Positions 52,716 to 62,048 of a DNA stretch of 64,000 nucleotides are shown in pieces. Each line of letters opens with the position of its first letter. Within the stretch, counting starts at the first letter, position 1. Made by a program: the position numbers and the translations under genes. The notes under the pieces were generated by a model. The model saw only the letters and a program-made list of their open reading frames with translations, was not told the origin of the DNA and ran no database searches. The DNA lies in contig NZ_JAUYVM010000005.1 in assembly GCF_030689305.1 (NCBI RefSeq), positions 248,001 through 312,000 on the forward strand, given 5' to 3'. This DNA is from Vibrio penaeicida. Lineage in GTDB: Bacteria > Pseudomonadota > Gammaproteobacteria > Enterobacterales > Vibrionaceae.

Positions 52716-55472
52716 TTAATCTAACCGAATTTTAGTGGAGTCTTTTTCTCCTTCGTTATCGGTGACTGTTAGCCTAACTGCCTTTTTATTGGCGGGGAGT
52801 CGGGTGAAGATAACAGTGCCGAAGCGTACTTTTTTCTTACCCAATTTCCAGCGAGTTTTCACGATATGCCCATCCGGATCGTAGCTTGTGGAATACAGCA
52901 AAGCGTAACGCCCGAATAGAGGGAAATAGCCACCCTGAGCGACAGGCGGTTCGTTAACTGCTGCGACAATCTCTATCGTTTCTGAATGACGAGCCGTTGC
53001 ACCTTGGTCGTCAGTCACCGTAAGTACGACCGTATATTCACCTGCTTTGTCGTAGTTCCAACTTGGGTTGAACTCTGTACTGGTTTGACCATTTCCAAAG
53101 TCCCACAAATACCCAATAATATCGCCGTCGGGGTCACTACTCACGTTAGAGGAGGTGACGCTCATGCCTTCGACTTTTAAAGTGAAGTCGGCGGTTGGCG
53201 CTTCATTGGGTTTATCGTAAGAAACTTGAATGACGCCATAGCTGTTATCAGGCGCTTGATGGATCAGTTTTACCGATAACCCATACTCCATCACTTTGCG
53301 ACCAGCGTGTGGAGCACCGGGGGAAGAGTAATCCTCTTTATCATCAAACACACCGTTTGGCGTTAGGCTGGTATCTTGCAGCAAGTTACCTTCTTTATCG
53401 ACCAAAACGAGTGGCGAATTGTTTTCTAAAGAAAAGGCAGCATCGCGAACTTGGTAACGGGATCTCGCGACTTCGCCGCTAGACCAAACAAACGGAGTTT
53501 GGTCGGCATCAACCACACCTAGCCAACCTTCCCCAGGGTGCAATCCTACCCAATTATCGGTAAAGGAATTATCGACATACCACACAACCAAACCTGGATC
53601 ATAAGAAATCAGCTGTCCAATTCTGCGAATACTCTCAAGCCCTTTATCGACGCCATCGTAACTGCGCCATTGGAGCAAGTAATAGTGATCCGCTAAGTGG
53701 AAGCCTGCATTCTTACTGAATCCGCTGAATGCAAAGGTGCTTGTTCTTTCAGCATCATCAATGCCACGAGTCGCTCCGTCGACTTCAAACGCAATGTCAT
53801 CTACGTACAACCCTTCCATGGCTAAACCGCCATCAGTGACATAATCAAAAGTGAGGGTGATTTCGCTGCCTGCCCATTCCGACAGATCAAAACGAGCGTC
53901 TACCCATCCTTTAGAGTCTCCTGTTATCGCAGGTACCAGACCCGTGTTGTAAGGATCTTGAGTGGTCGTAATGTTCCCCGCGATTTGAGTGCCATTGACC
54001 AATACTCGAGCATAATCGTAGTCCACTTCTATCTCATACCACGCCTTAAAGGTGAGGTGTACTGAACCACCCGAAGGGACAGTGAGTTTACGGCTCATAC
54101 TGTTATTGAGGTCGTCCCCTTTCTGGGAGTAAAACGAGTATTCGCCGCCAAACGGTTTAACACCGTCGACTTTTTTCGCAGGTAATTCGATTTTCACCAT
54201 ATTGGGGCGAAGGTTATCCGTGGTTTCAAATAACGTTAGGTTACGAGGCTTCTCGGCTAAATCGTCAAGCGAGAGTTGTGTGCTGTTCAACCAGCGTCCC
54301 CCTAACGATTCTTGCAAGAACTCTTTGGCATAAGAACTGAATGCTGTGGGTCTAATCCCCCCTAGTTCGCCTGCCCAGCTGCCAGAAGACATAATGGACC
54401 AATACGCGACAGGCTCACCTTTACCCGTTCCTCGAGTGTCGTATTCGTCTGGTAAGCCTAAGTCGTGCGCGTATTCATGCGCCGCGACTCCAACGGCAGC
54501 ATCAAGAGGCTGAATGGTGTAATCAAACGCAGCGTATTGCCCATTGAAGCGATCAGGTAGCGTGCTGGACGTTCCCGGAAGTTGGTGAACAGAACCTAAG
54601 TTCCAGCGGTGAGACCAAATGGCGTCTTCACCCAAAACACCACCACCGGCTTCTTCGCCCACCGAGGAATGGAAGATCATAAGGTGGTCGATTAGCCCAT
54701 CAGGTTCACGGTAATCGCCATCGCCATCATAGTCGTATCGGTCTTCAATGTCGTAGTCGTCTAAGTTGACACTGGGATCATTCGCCAGCTGGTTGAGAGC
54801 TTCTCGCACCAATTCACGAACATTACTGTCGTTGCCAGAACTGGCGTCGTTCCCTCCGTAGTACTTGGCGTTTTTAGCCGCTCTATACCACCCGAATCCT
54901 TCACCCGTAACCGAATAGGTTCCACCGGATTCTTGTTCGTAATATTGCTTCATAGAAACAATGTTTTCGCCATTGGGACCTTCATAGCCTGAGGGGGAAA
55001 ACAACAAGTCAGCGTAATGCGAAATAGGGTAAGAGTCATACAACATATCGGTATGCTCATCGGTGATTCTGTTGTCATCCCACGGTAAGTCAGGGAAGTC
55101 GATCATCAACGCGATGACTCTGTCCGTTCTTTTTATGGTGACAGAACGGGACGAAAAAGAAATGGCATTGAGCTTCTGCCCTTTCTTATTTGCTAACGAT
55201 TTAAATATCTTATTTCTCTGCTCAATGGCTTTTTTTCCAAATTGAGCATCGCCATGTGTATGAGGGTTCAGTTTTGTATTTAAGAATGTCTTTACGGCTT
55301 CTTCTTTTTCTATTTGTGTTGCATCTTTACTGAGTTTTCCAGAGCGAATTAGCATTTCCGCTATTCTCTCTTCATTAACAACACCCATATCGGCCGGAGT
55401 ATTGGCGTAAGATATTCCACTGAATACTGCCAGCGATGTTGCCAGCAGCATGGTGTTTTTAAAAATTGCCAT
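52716..55472 (-). CDS. M6 family secreted metalloprotease, active copy (immune inhibitor A-like)
   Basis: 918 residues. Signal peptide (MAIFKNTMLLATSLAVFSGISYA) and propeptide, then an M6 catalytic domain with zinc motif HEYAHDLGLPDEY (His332, Glu333) and Met-turn SIMSSGSWAG. A beta-sandwich domain follows (SVHLTFKAWYEIEVDYDYARV, about 490-590), and two PKD-type domains end the protein (PTADFTLKVEG...GYLWDFGNGQTS and a degenerate second). It lacks a GlyGly-CTERM tail. M6 enzymes cleave host or matrix proteins outside the cell. It has a 925-residue paralogue directly upstream on the same strand. Confidence 0.88.
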   Translation of the reverse strand: MAIFKNTMLLATSLAVFSGISYANTPADMGVVNEERIAEMLIRSGKLSKDATQIEKEEAVKTFLNTKLNPHTHGDAQFGKKAIEQRNKIFKSLANKKGQKLNAISFSSRSVTIKRTDRVIALMIDFPDLPWDDNRITDEHTDMLYDSYPISHYADLLFSPSGYEGPNGENIVSMKQYYEQESGGTYSVTGEGFGWYRAAKNAKYYGGNDASSGNDSNVRELVREALNQLANDPSVNLDDYDIEDRYDYDGDGDYREPDGLIDHLMIFHSSVGEEAGGGVLGEDAIWSHRWNLGSVHQLPGTSSTLPDRFNGQYAAFDYTIQPLDAAVGVAAHEYAHDLGLPDEYDTRGTGKGEPVAYWSIMSSGSWAGELGGIRPTAFSSYAKEFLQESLGGRWLNSTQLSLDDLAEKPRNLTLFETTDNLRPNMVKIELPAKKVDGVKPFGGEYSFYSQKGDDLNNSMSRKLTVPSGGSVHLTFKAWYEIEVDYDYARVLVNGTQIAGNITTTQDPYNTGLVPAITGDSKGWVDARFDLSEWAGSEITLTFDYVTDGGLAMEGLYVDDIAFEVDGATRGIDDAERTSTFAFSGFSKNAGFHLADHYYLLQWRSYDGVDKGLESIRRIGQLISYDPGLVVWYVDNSFTDNWVGLHPGEGWLGVVDADQTPFVWSSGEVARSRYQVRDAAFSLENNSPLVLVDKEGNLLQDTSLTPNGVFDDKEDYSSPGAPHAGRKVMEYGLSVKLIHQAPDNSYGVIQVSYDKPNEAPTADFTLKVEGMSVTSSNVSSDPDGDIIGYLWDFGNGQTSTEFNPSWNYDKAGEYTVVLTVTDDQGATARHSETIEIVAAVNEPPVAQGGYFPLFGRYALLYSTSYDPDGHIVKTRWKLGKKKVRFGTVIFTRLPANKKAVRLTVTDNEGEKDSTKIRLD

Positions 55473-55875
55473 TTTTTATTCCTTAGTGGTTGTTTTTATT
55501 TATCATTCCTTCTGTTTCTTTATTGATACCTCCGTTGGTGAGATTGTGATTTCAAACCTGTTGGATTAAATTTTTATATTAGCGATCTGTGAAAAATATA
55601 ATGTGACTATTTATTCCAAATAGACGAATATATTATCAATCTAATTTCTGGAATTAATGGCGATAGATTAGTTGAAATTATTTTTAAAAATTTTGGTAAT
55701 GGTTCTAATTCTTAAATATGAATAAGGAAAGGAAGGCGGTTTATTACATGGGTGTGTTGGAAATGGGATTGTTTACATAATATTTAAAATTTGCTGAACG
55801 AATTCCTATTGATCAAAAAAGCCAGTGATTAGTTTTCGCTATATCGCTGGCTTTTGTCATTTCTAGACTCTGTTC
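55473..55875. other. Duplicated promoter/terminator interval between M6 copies
   Basis: About 400 bp AT-rich with no gene. It holds the promoter of the active M6 copy and, at the right, the terminator of the inactive copy. Its stretch TTTGCTGAACGAATTCC-TATTGATC recurs almost exactly near 58940-58966, marking the edge of the duplicated unit. Confidence 0.5.
55815..55855 (-). terminator. Terminator of the second M6 copy
   Basis: AAAAAAGCCAGTGAT ... ATCGCTGGCTTTT with T-run on the minus strand, 21 bp after the stop. Confidence 0.8.
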
Positions 55876-58653
55876 TTAGTCTAATTGAATTTTAGTGGAA
55901 CCATACAATCCTTGGTTATCTTTTACTGTTAGCCAAACCGTTTTGGTATTGATTGGCAGACGTGTGAGGATAACAGTACCAAAATATACGTGTGGTTTAC
56001 CCAGTTTCCAGCGAGTTGTCACGATATGCCCGTTCGGATCGTAGCTTGTGGAGTAAAGTAAAGTGTAACCACCGAATATGGATAAATAGCCGCCTTGAGC
56101 GACAGGAGGTTCATAAGTCACAGCGATGATCTCTATCGTTTCCGAGTAGCTATCGGTTGCACCTTTGTTGTCGGTCACGGTTAAGACCACAGTGTATTCG
56201 CCAGCTTCCACGTATTGCCAGCTTGGGTTGGCTTCCGTGCTGGTTTGACCGTCGCCAAAATCCCATAAGTAGCCAACGATATTGCCGTCGGGATCGCTAC
56301 TCTCGTTGAATGAAATAACGTTCTTACCTTCGACTTTTAAAGTGAAATTGGCAATGGGCGATTCATTGGGAAGTTCATGAGAGATTTGTAATACGCCGTA
56401 ACTGTTATCGGGCGCTTGAAGGAGCAGTTCTACAGATAACCCATATTTCAGCAATTTAAGTCCAGTGCGCTGAGCGCTACGCGAAGAGTAGTCCGCTCCG
56501 TCATCAAATACCCCATTTGATGTTAAGTGGATGTCTTGCAGTGTATTGCCTTCTTTGTCGACGATAACGAGCGGTGAATTGTCTTCCAGAGAAAAAGCAG
56601 CATCACGAACTTGGTAGTGTGATCTCGCCACTTCGCCATTAGACCAAACAAGCGGAGTTTGGTCGGCATCGACCACACTCAACCAGCCTTCCTCTGGGAG
56701 TAACCCTATCCAGCGGTCGTTCGCCCAGTTGTCAGTAAAAGAATTATCGACATACCAAATGACCAAGCCAGGTTCATAAGAAATCAGTTGTCCAAATTGA
56801 CGAATACTCTTGAGCCCTTTATCAATGCCATCATGATTGCGCCATTGGAGCAGATAATAGTGATCCGCCAAGCGGAATCCTTGATCTTTGCTGAACCCGT
56901 TTAAATTAAAGGTGCTCTCACCTTCAGCATCATCAATAATATGGGTTGTCCCATCGACCTCAAAGGCGATGTCATCGATGTACAACCCTTCCTGAACCAA
57001 TTCACTATCGCTGACGAATTCGAAGGTGAGGTCTATCTCGTTACCAGCCCATTTCGATAAATCAAAACGGGCGTCCACCCACCCATTAGAATTTCCTGTT
57101 ATATAAGGAACCACCCCTAAATCGTTAGGATCAAAAAGAGTGGTAATGTTGCCTGCAGCTGGGGTTCCGTTAATCATTACTCTAGCGTAATCGATACCCC
57201 ATTCCATCATCTGATATCGCGCTTTAAAGGTCAGACTTACTGAAACACCTGAGGGGACAGTAATCTTGCGATTCATAGTGTTACGGGAATAATAATAGTC
57301 TGCATGAGTTGCGGAATGATAGGCATATTCACCACTAAAAGGTGCTACGTCGACGACTTTTTTCTCTGGTAACTCAATTTTCACTATATTTGGGCGAAGG
57401 TTGTCTGTGGTTTCATATAAGGTCAAGTAACGAGGTTTTCCTGTTAGCACGTCAAGCGAAAGTTGCGTGGGATTCAACCAGCGTCCCCCTAATGATTCTT
57501 GTAGAAATAGCTTTGCGAAAGGGCTAAATGCGGTTGGTCGAATCCCTTCCAATTCGCCAGCCCGACTACCAGAAGACATGACTGACCAGTACGCGGCAGG
57601 TTCACCCGCCCCTGTTCCTTGCATGTTATGCTCGTCTGGTAAACCTAAGTCGTGCGCGTATAGGTGTGCAGCAACCCCGACGGAAACATCGAGAGGCTGA
57701 ATTGTGTAATCAAACGCAACATACTGCCCATTGAAACGATCAGGAAGCTTGCTAGACGTTCTCGGAATTTGGTGAACTCTGCCTAGATTCCAACTGTGAG
57801 ACCAAATTGCATCCTCGCCTAAAACGCCGCCACCGGCTTCCTCCCCCACAGAGGAGTGGAAGATCATAAGATGGTCAATAATCCCATCCGGCTCGTAGTA
57901 ATTGCCATCGTTATCGTAGTCGTATCGATCTTCTTTGTCGTAGTCGCTCAAATCTATATTCGAATCATTCGCGAGCTGGTTAAGTGCTTCACGCACTAGC
58001 TCGCGAACATTACTGTCGTTACCAGTACGGGGATCATTTACGCCATAATGGGCGGCATCTTTGGTGGCTCTATACCACCCAAATCCTTTCCCAAACACCG
58101 AATAAGTCCCACCGGATTCTTGTTCGTAGTATTGCCTCATTGAAATAATACTTTCCCCATTGGGCCCTTCGTAGCCTGAAGGAGAAAACAGCAATTCCGT
58201 ATAATGTGAAATAGGGTAAGAGTCATACAGCATATCGGTATACTCGCTGGTGATTCTGTTGTTATCCCAAGGTAAGTCGGGAAAGTCGATCATTAACGCG
58301 ATGACTCTGTCCACTCTTTTGGCTGCGAAGGAATGGGAGGAAACGTCATTAAGCTTCTGCACATTCTTACTTGTTAACGACTTAAGTACTTTATTTCTAT
58401 GTTTAGCAACCTTTTCTAGAAATGTTGTGTCGGCATATTCTATGTGGGGTTGTTTTGTATCTAAGAAATTTTTTACTGCCTCTTCTCTTTCTATTTGTGT
58501 CGTATCTATTTTGAGTTTTCCAGAGCGAATCAGCATTTCCGCTATTCTCTCTTCATTTACAATACTCATATCGGCTGGAGTATTGGCAATGGATACCGAG
58601 CTGAATACTGCCAGTGACGTTGCCAGCAGTATGGTGCTTTTAAAAATAGCCAT
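55876..58653 (-). CDS. M6 family metalloprotease paralogue lacking the catalytic glutamate
   Basis: 925 residues and colinear with the 918-residue copy downstream: same signal peptide, propeptide, M6 domain, beta-sandwich and two PKD-type domains. The zinc motif is changed from HEYAH to HLYAH (His330, Leu331; codon CTA at 57661-57663, two base changes from GAA). The Met-turn is SVMSSGSRAG. The metal-binding histidines remain, so it may bind zinc and substrate without cutting. The frame is fully open, which argues for retained function as a decoy, inhibitor or binding protein rather than decay. Confidence 0.85.
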   Translation of the reverse strand: MAIFKSTILLATSLAVFSSVSIANTPADMSIVNEERIAEMLIRSGKLKIDTTQIEREEAVKNFLDTKQPHIEYADTTFLEKVAKHRNKVLKSLTSKNVQKLNDVSSHSFAAKRVDRVIALMIDFPDLPWDNNRITSEYTDMLYDSYPISHYTELLFSPSGYEGPNGESIISMRQYYEQESGGTYSVFGKGFGWYRATKDAAHYGVNDPRTGNDSNVRELVREALNQLANDSNIDLSDYDKEDRYDYDNDGNYYEPDGIIDHLMIFHSSVGEEAGGGVLGEDAIWSHSWNLGRVHQIPRTSSKLPDRFNGQYVAFDYTIQPLDVSVGVAAHLYAHDLGLPDEHNMQGTGAGEPAAYWSVMSSGSRAGELEGIRPTAFSPFAKLFLQESLGGRWLNPTQLSLDVLTGKPRYLTLYETTDNLRPNIVKIELPEKKVVDVAPFSGEYAYHSATHADYYYSRNTMNRKITVPSGVSVSLTFKARYQMMEWGIDYARVMINGTPAAGNITTLFDPNDLGVVPYITGNSNGWVDARFDLSKWAGNEIDLTFEFVSDSELVQEGLYIDDIAFEVDGTTHIIDDAEGESTFNLNGFSKDQGFRLADHYYLLQWRNHDGIDKGLKSIRQFGQLISYEPGLVIWYVDNSFTDNWANDRWIGLLPEEGWLSVVDADQTPLVWSNGEVARSHYQVRDAAFSLEDNSPLVIVDKEGNTLQDIHLTSNGVFDDGADYSSRSAQRTGLKLLKYGLSVELLLQAPDNSYGVLQISHELPNESPIANFTLKVEGKNVISFNESSDPDGNIVGYLWDFGDGQTSTEANPSWQYVEAGEYTVVLTVTDNKGATDSYSETIEIIAVTYEPPVAQGGYLSIFGGYTLLYSTSYDPNGHIVTTRWKLGKPHVYFGTVILTRLPINTKTVWLTVKDNQGLYGSTKIQLD

Positions 58654-58980
58654 CTTATATTCCTTAATGATTGTTTTTATTACTATTCCCTTTGATTTTT
58701 ATCGATACTCCGTCAATGAGACTGGTTACATTTAGTTTATTTAATTGATTTCTATATTAATGATCTGAAAATATTGGATGATAAGTAGTAAATATCTTTT
58801 GAAAAAATAATGGCGTTAGAATAATCGAAGTGGTTTTAAAAACTTTGGTGATGGCTCTAGTTCTTAAATATGTATAAGGTCAGAAGAGATATTTATAATG
58901 AAGGTGTATTGGAAGTAGGAATATTTGCATAATTTTTAAAATTTACTGAACGAATTCCAATTGATCAAAAAAGCCAGCAA
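58654..58980. other. Promoter interval of the inactive M6 copy
   Basis: AT-rich, no gene. Homologous to 55473-55835, including TTTACTGAACGAATTCC and the start of a terminator arm at 58971. Confidence 0.5.
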
Positions 58981-59123
58981 TATATACCCAAGTAACCTCG
59001 CCCTTGGAAGCCCATATTCTGTCCCATTTCATCGTCAAAGAACTTGGAAAACTGCGTCCTTCTCCTTGAACTGGAACAGACTATGAGGCTCTGAATCCTG
59101 CATCTTGAGGTCACTTGGGTGTA
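58981..59123. mobile_element. ACCCAAGTAACC-type MITE-like element inserted in a terminator
   Basis: About 143 bp: TATACCCAAGTAACCTCG... and ...CATCTTGAGGTCACTTGGGT ends in inverted orientation, with an interior matching the right half of the 49144 element (CTTGGAAGCCCATATTC, CGTCAAAGAACTTG, TATGAGGCTCTGAATCC). It lies between the arms AAGCCAGCA (58971-58979) and TGCTGGCTT (59125-59133) of an older terminator hairpin and is flanked by TA. Confidence 0.75.
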
Positions 59124-59153
59124 ATGCTGGCTTAGGTTTTTATAGGGTTGAAA

Positions 59154-60395
59154 CTAAAGAATACTGCGTAGTGCGCTAAAGAATCGGTCAATTTCAGCTT
59201 TGGTATTGTAGTGCATTAGCCCAACTCTCAAAATGCCGCCTTTGTCTGTCACACCCAGTGCATCTGTTAATCTATCGGCGTACAAATGACCGCTCCACGT
59301 ATAGATTTGCTGCGTTCCAAGATGCGAGGCGATTTCTGTCGGGTCAAGATCACCAAACCTAAGAGCGAACGTAGCGGTTCTATTGTTTGCAGTAGGCTCC
59401 CCGAATAATTCAATCGAGGGAAACTCTGTTAGGCGGGCGAGAAAATACGTCGCTAGTGATTCTTCATACTGTCGAATATTTCCGTAGGCTGATTCCAGTT
59501 GAGCTCTTAGGCTTTCCCCTTGTCCTAATGTCGCCAAATAATCGACAGCGTATGAGAATGCAGAGAGCGCTTCAAAGTTCAATGTACCCGTTTCCCAGCA
59601 GTTTGGGGCATAGGTCGGAGCGGGCTCCACTTTAAAAGGTGTGTATTGTTCTAAACAGTCTTTACGACCATAAATCACCCCAAGGTGCGGGCCGAAAAAT
59701 TTGTAGGCAGAACCCGCAACAAAGTCTGCACCTAGCGTTTTTACATCGAGAATTTTGTGAGGCAAAAGGTGCACGGCATCAATAAAAACAACACTACCGT
59801 TCGCTTTTGAGAGCTGGGTGATTTTTTCTATATCGACCATTGTGCCAGACAGATTACTGGCCGCTGTAACGGCAACCAAACGTGTTTTTTCACTCAGTAA
59901 GGACTGAAACACCTCTAAGTCCAGATTACAGCTATTGTCTATAAAGGGAATGTAGTGGACTTTAACGCCTTTCAGTTGTGCTGCCATTGCCCAAGACGAA
60001 CGGTTGGCACCGTGATCGGCATCGCTTAGGATGATCTCATCTCCTGCTTGCCAGTCTTGACTAATTGCGCGGCTAAAATGAAATGTCATGGTCGTCATGT
60101 TGGCACCAAAGACGATTTCATCTTTGGATGCAGCACCAAAAAGCGACGCCGCTTTTTCTCTACACGTATCGACCAAATTCACCGTGTTGTGGCTCACCGA
60201 GAAACGACCACCTAAGTTAGAATTACCTTGCGCTAAATAAGCGCCATAGCCTTCAATAACAGAGAGTGGAAGCTGGGTACCACCGGGACCGTCAAAATAG
60301 ATGGGCGCTATTCCATTCTGGTGCACATTAAGCGCTGGGAATTGCTCTCTAAGACCCTCAACATTTTCTTGATTAAGCGGTAAATACGAAGACAT
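59154..60395 (-). CDS. Cysteine-desulfurase-like PLP aminotransferase (VC1184 subfamily)
   Basis: 413 residues of the class V aminotransferase fold. IYFDGPGGTQLP at the start, IILSDADHGANRSSW, VFIDAVHLLPH and the PLP-lysine block AGSAYKFFGPHLG are typical of the subfamily named for V. cholerae VC1184, which is related to NifS/SufS but lacks the usual sulfur-transfer setting. Substrate unknown. Its ATG lies 23 bp inside the end of the 2OG-dioxygenase gene, so the two form a tight operon. Confidence 0.82.
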   Translation of the reverse strand: MSSYLPLNQENVEGLREQFPALNVHQNGIAPIYFDGPGGTQLPLSVIEGYGAYLAQGNSNLGGRFSVSHNTVNLVDTCREKAASLFGAASKDEIVFGANMTTMTFHFSRAISQDWQAGDEIILSDADHGANRSSWAMAAQLKGVKVHYIPFIDNSCNLDLEVFQSLLSEKTRLVAVTAASNLSGTMVDIEKITQLSKANGSVVFIDAVHLLPHKILDVKTLGADFVAGSAYKFFGPHLGVIYGRKDCLEQYTPFKVEPAPTYAPNCWETGTLNFEALSAFSYAVDYLATLGQGESLRAQLESAYGNIRQYEESLATYFLARLTEFPSIELFGEPTANNRTATFALRFGDLDPTEIASHLGTQQIYTWSGHLYADRLTDALGVTDKGGILRVGLMHYNTKAEIDRFFSALRSIL

Positions 60396-61011
60396 CGCGA
60401 ACTCCTTTTTCGCCCGCTACGCTAGAAAGCGTTTCAGAAATGTGGTGAAAAAAGCGTGAGTCATTGAGCACCACAAACTGGTTTTCTTCTAGCACCGTGT
60501 TTAAGTGGGGGTGTTGATCAACCGGAGAAGCAAAAATTTGTGTAAACCCACCGGTGATGTTTTTCCGTTGCACACAGAAAATGCCAACATATCGGTAGCC
60601 ATCTTGGTGAATTCCTTCTGGTGCAGGGGCACTGGTTGTATTGGAACCGCAAGTCACACGAATTTGGTGTACATCTACAACCGAATTATCTTTGTCTGTC
60701 CCTGTTCTTTCCATAAACGATTTGATGAGGTGCTGAAAGTACGGTGTTTTCACCATTTCCTCATCCATTTTGGCAAAATCCCGTTCAACATCGCCTACCA
60801 CTCTATTGAATTCTGAGGATTGCGTAAAAGTAGAGTGGGGCAAACGGGTTAACTCATTATTTGTAGATTGGAATCTTGCATAGGTACGATAACGGTGATC
60901 ACTGTCGACGTATTGGTCTGCGGGGAGCTGCTCAAAGTAGGATGAAAGTTGCTCTGCTATGCTTTTGGGGGTTTGAAAAGCTTCAATCAGAAACTTGTTT
61001 TCCATTTCCAT
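60373..61011 (-). CDS. 2-oxoglutarate/Fe(II) dioxygenase family protein
   Basis: 212 residues. VDVHQIRVTCG, PAPEGIHQDGYRYVGIFCVQRKNITGG (His-x-Asp iron ligands HQD), and VVLNDSRFFHHISE (second His) match the free-amino-acid hydroxylase-type 2OG-Fe(II) family that includes isoleucine dioxygenase. It may hydroxylate a free amino acid that the downstream PLP enzyme then uses; this is inference. ATG at 61011 follows AAGGATATATC. Confidence 0.8.
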   Translation of the reverse strand: MEMENKFLIEAFQTPKSIAEQLSSYFEQLPADQYVDSDHRYRTYARFQSTNNELTRLPHSTFTQSSEFNRVVGDVERDFAKMDEEMVKTPYFQHLIKSFMERTGTDKDNSVVDVHQIRVTCGSNTTSAPAPEGIHQDGYRYVGIFCVQRKNITGGFTQIFASPVDQHPHLNTVLEENQFVVLNDSRFFHHISETLSSVAGEKGVRDVFVFTA

Positions 61012-61570
61012 GATATATCCTTATTGTTCGATTTTGTGTTTAACAAATGATTAACAATAAGTCTATTATCCCGCCATTTAAATTGCTTTCAATACATAAA
61101 GCTTAATACGAATATATATTCTAGAATTAAAAGCTGTTAAGTTGGATTTTTGGTGTTTTGTGTTGGTTTTGTTTCTCATACTAGTTTAAATGTCTTTATA
61201 TTTCATGCGTAACAAAATTAACAATAGGTTTTTCGTGAACAGCATCCCCCATTTAGCCCCTCGCTTTGCTTTATCACGCTACCCTATTTAAGGGACGTTT
61301 TACGTGGGATCAAGACGCTAACAAAAGGTGCTTTAAGCTCATTGAATAAATGAGCGCATTTTTGTTATAGAAATTGTTAAAGAAAAATGATGTTCAGCCG
61401 ATGCTTATTATTGAGACAAGAATCATTTGATAGACCTTGAGCCGATAAAGAAGGCAGCAACTGTGATAAGTTAAGGTCTATCGCGACAGCAACGAGCTAT
61501 GTCTCTAATGAACGGTCTTTAATGAACGATAGCATCCAGTTGCTGAGTGAAAAACGGAGTATTCACCATC
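61012..61570. other. Intergenic interval with one terminator-like hairpin
   Basis: About 560 bp, AT-rich. A hairpin GCTCATT GAATA AATGAGC followed by GCATTTTTG lies at 61337-61364. No gene is supported; the right end is the leader of the PilZ gene. Confidence 0.35.
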
Positions 61571-61933
61571 ATGAGCCAGACATCTGTTGAACAAAAGCGT
61601 CGATACTATCGCCTGCGATACCCAAAGCAGGAAAGACCTGTATTAAGAATCAAGGATCAGTATTACCACATTTGTGAAGTGTCGGAGAAAGGCATACGTG
61701 TCCTTATGGCAAATGTCGCGTCACTTTATCGAGGTCTGAGCATCGCTGGTACTCTGCGTTTGCATGGTAATACTCATATCTCTGTCGAAGGGGCAGTGTT
61801 AAGGTTCGATAACGATGAGGTTATCTTCCAATTGTCCAAAGGACCGAGCTTAAAGAATATGGTGGAAGAGCAGCGTCATATTCGGAAGAAATACCCTACG
61901 TTTTTCTCTAAACATGGACCTGTCGCAGCCTAG
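61571..61933 (+). CDS. PilZ domain protein (c-di-GMP receptor-like)
   Basis: 120 residues. RRYYRLRYPKQERP carries the RxxxR c-di-GMP binding motif and EVSEKGIRV the D/NxSxxG-like second motif (here Glu replaces the usual Asp/Asn). A beta barrel and a basic C-terminal helix (RHIRKKYPTFFSKHG) follow. With three GGDEF proteins in the window it could be one of their receivers. The ATG at 61571 is preferred; a GTG at 61547 is in frame. Confidence 0.78.
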   Translation: MSQTSVEQKRRYYRLRYPKQERPVLRIKDQYYHICEVSEKGIRVLMANVASLYRGLSIAGTLRLHGNTHISVEGAVLRFDNDEVIFQLSKGPSLKNMVEEQRHIRKKYPTFFSKHGPVAA

Positions 61934-61971
61934 TAAAAGCCACTTTAGGCTATACTTACATTCAAATTCTA

Positions 61972-62005
61972 TAACCCTGATTGACGCTGTCAATTAGGGT
62001 TTTTG
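61972..62005 (+). terminator. Rho-independent terminator of the PilZ gene
   Basis: AACCCTGATTGAC GCT GTCAATTAGGGTTTTT, 39 bp after the stop. Confidence 0.82.
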
Positions 62006-62048
62006 CTTTCCCGAAAGGTCAACAAACCTAGGTACAAGAGGCATTGCA

